Source: Archilochus colubris (Eukaryota; Chordata; Aves; Apodiformes; Trochilidae). From it: a DNA stretch of 64,000 bases. A program made the translations under genes and the position numbers. Under the pieces are notes generated by a model, which ran no database searches, had not been told where the DNA came from, and saw only the letters and a program-made list of their open reading frames with translations. The stretch is taken from positions 111,331,554 to 111,395,553 of the forward strand of contig CM041083.1 in the NCBI GenBank assembly GCA_023079485.1. Reading direction: 5' to 3'. Positions 25,746-34,497 of the stretch are shown in pieces. Position 1 is the first letter of the stretch. Every line of letters begins with the position of its first letter.

Positions 25746-26149
25746 CATTATATACAGCGTTGATGCTAACCAATAGCATTATAAGCCATTTGTGTAATGG
25801 TGTAAAGGCCCCAGAAGCTGAGGCTCAGGACTCAAAGATTCACCTATCAATCCACAAATATATTTTTAAAATATGTTTAGCAATAGAAACAAGTCTTTCT
25901 TTTAATTTAACTTCTTGTGGGTGGGCCCTAGCACTGAGGAAGTTTTCCCTCTCCATCCAAGTATTCAGTCTTTATCCATGCCCTAAGCTGGTACAGCATG
26001 CACAGCAGAGGCAAGCTCTGGAAAGAGAACCCCAACTTTTATTTGCATTATGGAAGAGCAGAGATGCAGTATGTTCACCTTGGTATCCTCCTTTTGGCAG
26101 CTGCTGATTACAGATCACTTGCTGATAGGTGACCATATTGCTGTTATTG

Positions 26150-26519
26150 CTCTCAACAGCTACCTGAAAGAAGGTTGTAGGGAGGTGAGAGTTGGCCTCT
26201 TCTCTCAAGTAAATAATGAAATGACTAGAGGAGATGGCCTGAAGTTGCACCAGGGGAGGTTTAGACTAGATATTAGGAAGAATTTCTTTGCTGAGATAGT
26301 AGTTAGGCATTGTAATTGGCTGCCCTGGAAGGTGATGGAATCCCCATCCCTGGAAGTATTTAAAAACTTTGTAGAAGAGGCACTTCAGGACATGCTCTAG
26401 TGGTCATGGTGATACAGATACTGATAAATATATTTTGTTTGTTTTATTGGGTGTATGTGTATGGACAGCTGGATGCAGTGATCTTAGAGGTCTTTTCCAA
26501 CCATGACAATTCTGTGATT
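26150..26519 (+). mobile_element. CR1 LINE 3' end, plus orientation
   Basis: The fragment contains GGAGATGGCCTGAAGTTGCA, CCAGGGGAGGTTTAGACTAG and ATATTAGGAAGAATTTCTTT, and ends TTTTCCAACCATGACAATTCTGTGATTA at 26519. These are CR1 3' landmarks. An insertion-like stretch rich in TTTG at 26425-26465 interrupts the usual spacing near the end. The 116-codon frame here is a reading of the element, not a host gene. Confidence 0.9.
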
Positions 26520-26963
26520 AGGTGACTTTAACTTCCTTTTACTGGGGTATGTTATGTGTAATTACTATCAAATCAAAACTAAAAAAGTTTCTAGGACAAG
26601 TGGAAAGAAAAGGTTAGAATGTTTTGACTTCCTTGACAGGAAAAATTCTGTAAAACATCTGGCAAAGTTTGGCCTTCAACACAAATATCAGAGATCATTT
26701 TGATGTTTCTGCTCTGTCTAAAGACAAAAAACAAACCAAAACAAAGCTTAATCTTAAAAAAAAAAACCTTTAAAAACTTAAGCTTTGTGCTGGGTAGTGC
26801 ACTGTGGAAAGTGTCTTGTACCACTACCCTTCATTTTTGGTCAAATCAGCTTTCTGCAACTGGAGTAGATGAGGAGACTGATCCATGAGCTTCATGCAGA
26901 ACTCAGTACTGGCAGTCACAGCTTCAGTATGCAACACAATTCAGTCCTGTTGAAGCTAGGAGC

Positions 26964-27256
26964 TGTAGAGAAACAAGATAATCCAGGTGCCTCGAGTTGC
27001 CAAAGAGTGGGTGTGAGTCCACCTGTGCCTGGTTAGGGCAGGCCCCCTATTACCAGGGGGCCAATAAAGGTGGGACACAAACCCACAGAGAGAAGCTCAC
27101 TCTTGTGTGGGGCAATGGAGAGGTCAGCAGCTCATCGAGCCTCAGGAGCAAGAAAGGCTCTTCCCTGCTACAAGGAGCCTTCCAGATCCATTCTCTGAGG
27201 CTTTACTCACCCCTGGCCCCTCTGCAAAAGACAAGGAGTCTCACTTTACCCTGACA
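26964..27256 (+). mobile_element. Probable solo LTR, family A copy 2 (plus)
   Basis: The block starts TGTAGAGAAACAAGATAATC, then CCAGGTGCC, CCACCTGTGCCTGGTTAGGG and CAGGGGGCCAATAAAGGTGG. These match the copy at 17230-17568 read in reverse. It then becomes less similar and ends near CTGACA at 27256. The AATAAA in the shared core could be the LTR polyadenylation signal. The right end is uncertain (27190-27256). Confidence 0.6.
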
Positions 27257-29904
27257 TATGCAGTGTGCATCCATACATAAACACAAACACACACATATTT
27301 ATATGCAGCATCTAATGCTCTCGGCTTGTACTGGAAAGACATTCTATATTTCTGCAAGATATCACTGAGGATTTTGAGACAAAGAGCTTGATTTTCCCTT
27401 TGTTTAATCCAAAGGGCATGAAAAGAGATGCTGAGTGTGAAGAGTTTTCCTTAAACCTTAGTTTCCCCAAAGTCACTGAAGTAAAGTAAGGGAAGGAATG
27501 TACTTTAGAATTCCTTGTCTCTCCATACTGCAAGTTATAATTGGTGTGAGTCTTTTAAATCACATTAATTCCTTTGTCTGTACAGAGATTGAAAATAGTT
27601 AACTTATAATTATTCTGTCTCTTTACCTTTTAAGTTAACTGCAGTAGGGAAGTGCCAAGTAACTTCTGAATGCTACACATTTTCACATCCTCTGGCTTCT
27701 GCAAAACAAAGCCAAAGAGTCAAGTCTCACAACATTCTTATGACTTTGAATGGTTTAGGCAACCTGGCTTAGAGTGAGAACTTTTTACACCAAAGTTAAG
27801 GACACTTTTGTGTATTATATCCTTCAAAATTCTTTGGCCAGGCTGAAGAATCGGCCCTTATATTTGGGTCTTGTTTTTTTGTTTTATTTTTTTAAAGATA
27901 GACGATGACTCACACTGTACAGTAAGTCATGTCATGCAACTCTCCAGAGAAAAGACTCAATTTTTCCAAATTATATTTGATATCTTTGTAACTTCGACAG
28001 CAATAAGATTTTGTTGGAACCTTTGACTCATTCCTCTTGCATGGGAACAAAGGTTGGATTATAATAGAGGCCTTAAAGCCCAAATCTTCATGGGTATTCT
28101 GTTGCTTAACTACGTGCAGATATTAGCTCCTTAATTAAAAGGTAAAAAATGCATTTTAATTGGAGCTAAGCTGCCTTTTTTCAACATTTTGGGTTTTTTT
28201 TTATTTGAGCAAATTAGCTGATATGTATGAGTGACCAGTCATACATCATACAGTAGTATCTAGGGCTATGCTTGTTAAATCTGTTACTATCAAGAAGCAA
28301 ACCAAAGCCTATAATTACATCATGTTCTCTATAATTAAGGTCATGTCCCAGATCTCCTTTTATTTTCCGGTATTCAAAGGCACACATCTTTCTGGAATTA
28401 AAGCCTCCTGTTTGAACTTAACATCCCTGATTTTTTATGTGTGCAATTTTTCCTTCTCTTTAAAAAATCATAGTGGTTAAAACCAACAAGAGGAATAGGT
28501 TTCACTTCAGTGTACCAATCTCAAGTGCTGGAAGACTTCAGTGTTTTCAATCACAGCCAAAATAAAAATATATCCTTTCAAACAAAGTGGTTCTGCTCTG
28601 ATGGAATATGGAACACCTTTCACAGGACAGTCGTATTTTAACTTTTTTTGGGGTTGATTTTATTTGAATCAAATTTTCACTGAAAAATACAGCAATTTAA
28701 GCTGTCTTTACGGACAGCAATGCATCTGTTTTACTGTCTCTTCTGGAGCAGTTCTGCTGGAAAGCAGACTTTTAATTATACCATTTAATTCATTAGGTGA
28801 CTCCAATGACAGGATTGAAAGCGAAGGAAGACTCTGCAGTTGTAGGTGTGTGCTTTTGCCAGTTCCAAAGAGTAAATATACAATTAACTCTTCCATTACA
28901 CATAGGCAACACACGGATATTTTGCTGCAATCACTAAGTCTTGCAGAGAAGAGCTGTTTACAGTCTCCTTGCACAGGTGAATCTCCTTGGAAGCCTGTAA
29001 TGCTTTCTGCTTCAGGATGCATCTCAGATGTTCTCTGATGAGCCTTTCAGGTAAGTGGGAGTAAAATTCAGTAAAATTGTACTTATATGTCAGCAGACAA
29101 GATGGAGCACATAGAGAGCATACACATGATGAATAAGAAGGTGGTATTTTAATAGCAAATTTTCAGAATATAACAGCTCTTGAAAATAGATTAGCTTAGA
29201 ACATGTTCTCTATTTAAAAGCATCATTATTTAGCTGTGCACTTAAGTAAAAGGAGAGTTTTGGGACACCTTTAAATTAAAAAATTGCCACAGGTCAGAAA
29301 ATCTGCCAGCAAAGAGATACTAGAAAACTAAACCCTGGTGTCATCTGGCAGCAGAAATGACAGAATATAAACAAAACAAATACTAGGGTTGTTTTTATTC
29401 TAAGTTCTTTCTGAAAAATTCAAGTTGCTGCTGAATTTACATAACTCAAGATATGTCAAGCTAAACTTGCTCAAAAATTAAAAAGTCAGAGCTAAAGTTG
29501 CACTCAAGATTCGGATGTATCTGTGTGTCTGTGAGTGTGTATGCTCAAGAGATATTAAGTTCACTTGGTCCACACTAAGAAGTAGGAGAGGAACTTAGAC
29601 ATTTCAGTCCCCATTTTATATCTACATTGCTTTGGTTGGCTATGGAAGTATTCTCCAGTGTCTATGCAAATGTGAGAGGTACATAACAAGATTTGTTCAG
29701 AGGGAGACAGAGAACAGATGCACCTCAGCTGGTCAAGGGCTTTCATCAGGGACAGGGGAGTCCTGTTCTCACTCAGGAACCTGTCTGAGGGTGGTTTATG
29801 AATCTTATGCTGAAAAAGAGAAAGATCCTGACAGGACTAACTCTTGTAAGGAGAGGAGATCAGGCCAAGCTGTTTGTGTGAATTTACTTAAAACTTGTAA
29901 TATA
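27257..29904. other. Intergenic DNA with a short inverted repeat, no gene seen
   Basis: AT-rich unique sequence. It holds the inverted repeat at 28124-28168, listed separately. The frames at 28664-29038 (plus) and 28708-29022 (minus) overlap each other and lack splice or motif support. Confidence 0.45.
28124..28168. repeat. Inverted repeat (hairpin) of about 16-bp arms
   Basis: The left arm TAGCTCCTTAATTAAAA (28124-28140) pairs with the right arm TTTTAATTGGAGCTA (28154-28168) after two unpaired bases, around a 13-base spacer. Weaker pairing (GCAG with CTGC) continues outward. It could be a conserved A/T-rich regulatory hairpin or a decayed mobile-element end. Confidence 0.7.
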
Positions 29905-30186
29905 TGTTAAGGAATTTGTATTCATAACCAGTAAAATTCAGGGTTAAACTGAGAAAGAAGTGAACAAAGCAGCTGAGACATGTCATTTTCCACTAGAAAA
30001 ATGTAAAATAAATCTTGTTGTAACCTCCCCTTTTACTGTATAAATACCCTAACCCTTTCCCTTACTCTTCAGAACTCTTTGTCCAGCACGAGCTGGGAGT
30101 TCCCCAGATCTGAAAATAAATACCTTTGCTGTTTAAAGGCTCAAAACTCTGTCTCTAAACAGTTTTGTTGGCCTTTTTGGGCTTCA
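29905..30186 (+). mobile_element. Probable solo LTR (different family), plus orientation
   Basis: The block starts TGTTAAGGAATTTGTATTC and ends TTTTTGGGCTTCA. It carries a TATA-like TGTATAAATACCC at 30038-30050, a C/T-rich stretch, AATAAA at 30115-30120 (GAAAATAAATACC) and a T/G-rich segment after it. Promoter, polyadenylation signal and TG...CA ends in this order and spacing are typical of a retroviral U3-R-U5. No coding genes of a provirus flank it, so it is a solo LTR. A target duplication was not found by eye. Confidence 0.6.
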
Positions 30187-31317
30187 ATGCTGCCACTGCA
30201 TATTGCAGTATATGCAGTATATATTGCTCTCAGAGTAGAAACTCATTTCATGTAGGGCACTGCCATCACCATCAGCATTATTGCTTTAGAAAAAGAGACC
30301 ACGATGCATTTGAAAAGAGCGGCTGCTGGCTATGAACTGAAATTTAACATAAGGCCCCAAGAAGGGATGGATTTCCACCCTTCTCCACTTCTCCCCCTAG
30401 CTAACCTGCAGCTCATTCCTCAGAATGACAGCTCACGTCAATCCAGAGCACTGGTGCTGCAGAGATGTTCTGCAGTGGGTGAGCAATGAGGTTCTGCAGT
30501 GAGGGTGTGGAGCTGAGTTCTACAAGCTCTCTGGGCTTCCCCATGTGGAGCTCAGTGTGCTCTCCCAGTGTGCCTCTCCTGAAAGCTGTGAACCCCTCAA
30601 AACAGGTCAGAAAATGAAGAAATTTTCTGCTCTCCTGCTGAGTTTAGTGTGGAAAGCCTTCTCTCATAAAGTGGTTCTCTGTGCACAGTGGAGTACAGCC
30701 TGGATTATCCTCAGAAGATTTTCTGCTTGATTTTGACATATTTATTTAGATGATGAAGAGTGAGACCAATAGGACTCCTATCAGTGTCCATGGGAAATGA
30801 GAAGATTTTCTCTCAGAGGTCTGTATCACTTACCATATGTTTGTGAACCCTTTGGGCAGAAACACCCCTTTAATCATTTATGTTATCATTGAGTCTTTTA
30901 CCCATAATCTGAGAGACCAATGGTACTCCTGCATTAGTATCCATAGTTAGTATCCATATTCTGACAATTTACCTACAACTACTTTTCACATTGTCACAGA
31001 ATACAAAGCTTCTTTAGGGCTGAACTTCATCATATTTACTTTGGGTCCTTTCACTGTACTGGCACTCCTGAAGCTGCAGAACAAACTCCCTGCTTCTATT
31101 TTCCTGGAGACTGAGATGACTGGAATCATGGACATGGAAGTCCCAGGGGCTGGCTTAGGCTAGCAATGACATCAGTGACTGAGAAGAACCACAGCAAGTT
31201 TCCCCAAAACAAGGGTAAATCATCATTTAGCATTATATTTTTGCCCAGAAGTCACTGGTCAGACTTCCAAGCTGACACTATAACATGTTTATCAGTCCAA
31301 GTAAATGGATATGAATG
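30187..31317. other. Intergenic DNA, no gene seen
   Basis: No exon or strong repeat recognised between the solo LTR and the next CR1 copy. A short TATGCAGTATATATTG stretch at 30212-30227 is a partial palindrome. Confidence 0.45.
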
Positions 31318-32545
31318 GACTGCTGGCTCATGTCCAGCTTTTCATCTGCCAGTACCCCCAAGTACTTCCCCACAGGACTGCTCTCAATCAATTTTAATTA
31401 TGGATTTTATTGCTACAGGGGTTGCTCTGATGAAGACATCACACTTGGCCTTGTTGGACTTCATGAGGTTCACCATGGGCCCGCTCCTCAAACCTGTCAA
31501 GATCCCACTGGATGGCAACTCTTCTTCAAGCAAATCGACTGCACGACTCAGCTTGGTGTCATATGCTGTTAATGGAGATATTAAATAGCACTGGTCCCAG
31601 TACAGATCCCCAAGGGTCACTCCTCATTACTAATTTCCTCCTGGATATAGACCTACTGACTAGAAATCTTTAGAAATTGTCATCCAGCCAATTTCTTATC
31701 CACCTAATGATCTACCCACCAAACCAAAGTTTTTTTCTAATTTAGCAGCAAGAATGTGGTGGGGGACCACATCAAAGGCCTTACGTAAGTCCAGATGCAT
31801 GGCATCTGTATCTCTTCCCTTATCTACTGCTGCAGCCACTCCATTCTAGAAGGCCACTCCATTAGTCAGGCATGATTTGCCCTTGGTGAAGCTATGTTGG
31901 CTATTTCTAATAATTTCCCTGCCTAACGTATGGTTTGCCATGTATTCCAAAAGGATTTGCTCACAGATCTTATTGGCCACAGAGGTAAGGCTGACTGCCC
32001 AGGGTCTGTATAATTTTTTAAAATGGGTGTGGTATTTCTCTTTCTCTGGGCACTGGGGACTTTGCATGACTGCTACGGCTTTTCAAATATTCTGGAGAGT
32101 GGCTTGGCAACTACATTAGCCAATCCCCCCAAGACCTTGGGATACATCTTGTCAGCTCCCATGGACTTGTGTATGTTCAGGCTCTTCAGGGCATCTCAAA
32201 CCTGATCATCACATTCAGGGCAAGGGACTTCATCCTGCCAGTCCCTGAATTGAGGTTCAGGGGCTTGAGGGGTGTGAGAAGACATTTTACCATTAAAAAT
32301 TAAGGGAAATGATTTGCTGAGTACCTCAGTCTTCTCCATGATTGCTGTCACCAGCTCTTCTGTTTTATTTATAGGGGGCCTGGGGGGGGTACATTTTCTT
32401 TAACCTTCCTTTTCTGGCCAACATACACGTTGAAGCCCTTCTTATCATTCTCCACATCCCTTGCTATATTCAGCTCCAGCTGTGCCTTAGCTATCCTGAT
32501 CCCATCCCTACACATCGGGGCAGTGTCCCTGGTTCCATTGCCTGT
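31318..32545 (-). mobile_element. CR1 LINE internal fragment with broken reverse transcriptase
   Basis: About 1.2 kb of CR1 ORF2 in reverse. The minus strand encodes [20 protein letters not shown] followed by [14 protein letters not shown] (complement of about 31860-32010), a block typical of the CR1 reverse transcriptase. Sequence toward 32545 (AGCTCCAGCTGTGCCTTAGC region) matches a more 5' part of ORF2. The 3' terminus with its TTCTATGATT repeats is missing at the 31318 side, which is unusual because CR1 copies are normally 5'-truncated. It was therefore broken later, by deletion or recombination. Frameshifts throughout make it inactive. Confidence 0.85.
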
Positions 32546-33234
32546 GGAGCCTCCTCATCTTCAGGTGGAGAAGCCCAGCCTGCTCCTGCTGGAGAGGAGT
32601 TCTGAGAGGACACCACAGTCAGGCAGGGGCCAGGCCAGTGTTGAGGCAGAAGGCGACTGAAACTATGACATCAGTGACAGCAAAGGGAGGGCTTTGTGTG
32701 CCCCTTTGTCACTGCACATCTGCTGAGGGGTGCTATGGGAAGGTGACCCTGCAGTGCCTGTGCCTCTGCATCTCGAACAGGAAAGGTGTTTTCCATAAAC
32801 GTCTCATCAAATTAATATCATTAAGTTTATTCAGGCTAGCCCTGAACACGGATTTTGATGGAGGCTTCTGCAAGGCAGTCCCTGAAAGTGTAGAGGTTTG
32901 GGCAAGTTTCTTGGGCTCTCCAAAATAACGTGTTAATTTTTTTTTTTTTTATTGATTTGGGAAAAAATATGAGGGTGTAGAATGCATTCTTGGGGCAAAC
33001 TGAATCTATATTTCTTCACAGAAACACGAGTCAGAGCATCTGAATGTGTATTGCCAAAGATAGTAATTGTGCTCCATCGAAAGATAGATGCTGGAGTCCA
33101 ACGGCACACTTTCCAAAGTTTTAATTCTTACTTCGGAAAAATTACCAAAAGGACTCTTTTCCATATATCTATGTGAGCAGCTAGATGAAGAAACACTACT
33201 TATTTCAGCAGAAATGGCAGCCAGGTAGCCTCAC
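32546..33234. other. Upstream flank of the PCP4 promoter island, no gene seen
   Basis: Mixed sequence between the CR1 fragment and the CpG island, with a T13-T14 run at about 32937-32950. The first part (32546-32660) may still be CR1-derived, but I cannot place it. Confidence 0.4.
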
Positions 33235-33584
33235 AGGATGCTCCCGGACTGGAGCAGCTGCCTCCCTCGGTGGGCACCGGGACCCCCCCTACGCTTCTAC
33301 CTCCACACCCCTAATAAGAAGCGGGGTGCGCTCCTCCCGCGGGGCCTTTGGCGACAGCGGCGCTCCCGCTACCCGCGCCACGGCTTTCTGAGGACGAGCG
33401 GGGCTACCGCGGCTAAACCTCGGCCACGCTCGCTCAACCCGAGGAGGAGGGGGAAGCGGCGGCTGCTTCCCGGCGCTGCGGGACAAGGGACAAGGGACAC
33501 CCCCTCCACCTCCTCCCTCACACCCCCCCATCCCGGGGTCTCCCTCAGCCGCTGCGGCTCCCGCGGACGGTTTGGCCGCCGTGG

Positions 33585-33599
33585 CCGCCAGGGGGCGCC
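33585..33599 (+). promoter_or_regulatory. Candidate CTCF binding motif
   Basis: CCGCCAGGGGGCGCC differs at one position from the core CCACCAGGGGGCGCC of the well-known CTCF motif. It sits about 230 bp upstream of the PCP4 start codon inside the CpG island. Confidence 0.6.
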
Positions 33600-33685
33600 G
33601 CTCCCTCTCGTAATGGGGAGGGGTTGGAAAGAGGGCGGGGGGGGGGTGAGGGGCGCGAGGGGGCTCGAGCGCGGGCGCGGCGCTC

Positions 33686-33690
33686 ATTGG
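33686..33690 (-). promoter_or_regulatory. Inverted CCAAT box
   Basis: ATTGG in the context GCTCATTGGCTGG, about 125 bp upstream of the PCP4 start codon. This is the usual spacing and sequence context for an NF-Y site. Confidence 0.5.
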
Positions 33691-33814
33691 CTGGCGCGGG
33701 CCCGGCTGGGCGCGGGGCGCCGCTTCTTAACGGGCGCGCGGCGCGGGGCGGCCGTAGCGTTGTGCTGGGTGGGTGCCGCGAGCTGCGCTGCCGCGAGCCG
33801 GGCTGCCGCGCGAC

Positions 33815-33823
33815 ATGAGCGAG
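33815..33823 (+). CDS. PCP4: PCP4 (PEP-19) first coding exon, Met-Ser-Glu
   Basis: The coding part of exon 1 is only three codons, ATG AGC GAG, followed at once by a consensus donor (GTGAGC from 33824). The start context has a purine at -3. It was recognised because Met-Ser-Glu joins in phase 0 to exon 2 at 52802, giving MSE-RQGTGATNGKDKTSGEN, the known start of PCP4. PCP4 is a cytosolic protein of about 62 residues in Purkinje and other neurons. It binds calmodulin through an IQ motif and an acidic segment and speeds calcium exchange at the calmodulin C-lobe. The 5'UTR lies in the CpG island, probably 25-100 nt long. The exon is too short to be found by frame length alone. Confidence comes from the match of residues, phase, donor and promoter. 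Confidence 0.92.
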
Positions 33824-34454
33824 GTGAGCGGCCGTTGGGGCGGCGGTAGCGGCGGCTTCTCTGGGAGGGAGGGGTGGGGGGTGGTGGTGGTGGTTGCGAG
33901 GGGGGGAGAGACCGCCCCAGCACCTCGGAAAACGTCCCGGGAGGGATGGAGTGTGGGGCTGCGCTTGGGGCTGAAGGTAACTGTCCCTGTCCTATAGGGA
34001 GGGGATGGGTGATGCCCTGGCTGGGTAGCCGGTGAGGCTGTGTTGTATTGAGATCTGAGAGGTGTAGCTTTGCTGGGTGGGGAATCTGAAATAAGGTAGC
34101 TTGTGTTTGAACCCTGTCTTGTGATAAGCAGGTATGTGCTGCTTCGGAGCATAAAAAGAGGCAATATTCTGCCCCTTGAAGGGACCATGTGCCTCAGTGG
34201 AGGATATGCTTATTAAAGCCTCCTGATAATTGAAAGGGTTTTTTTTTGTTTTATTGCTTTGCTGTGCGGATTTGGTTATTTGTGGGGAAGTTATCTGCTG
34301 GAGCTCGTGGAAAAAATGCCCTGTTCATAGTTGGCTGCTGATGTAGACTTCATAAGTAGTGTCATGAGGATTACAATTAAGGAAAAAATGTGAACCCTGC
34401 CGAACATGTGATGATCGCTTCTACTTGTAAATAAATAAAGCTTAAAATTCTCAA

Positions 34455-34497
34455 TTTTTTTTTTTTTTTTTTGTTTGTTTTTTTGTTTTGTTTTTTG
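34455..34497. repeat. T-rich simple repeat
   Basis: A long T run broken by single G residues (TTTG units), in the first kilobase of PCP4 intron 1. Confidence 0.9.

Larger units (their letters stand above)
33235..33990 (+). promoter_or_regulatory. PCP4: CpG island and promoter of PCP4
   Basis: GC content and CpG density rise abruptly at about 33235 and fall at about 33990; this is the only such island in the window. It contains an inverted CCAAT box (ATTGG at 33686-33690), a near-consensus CTCF motif (33585-33599), G-rich runs at 33633-33663 and 33863-33881, and the PCP4 initiator codon at 33815. There is no good TATA box (only CTTCTTAAC near 33724), so initiation is probably dispersed, most likely between about 33720 and 33790. 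Long open frames on both strands here reflect the low stop-codon density of GC-rich DNA. Confidence 0.85.

Noticed and set aside
28664..29038. 124-codon plus-strand frame
   Set aside because: A minus-strand frame of similar length overlaps it, composition is not protein-like in either, and no flanking splice logic is visible.
31166..31588. 140-codon plus-strand frame
   Set aside because: It overlaps a CR1 fragment whose coding sense is the minus strand; no splice or motif support.
33238..33849. 203-codon plus-strand frame over the CpG island
   Set aside because: Low stop density in GC-rich DNA explains it; overlapping minus-strand frames are equally long, and the true PCP4 start lies in another frame at 33815.
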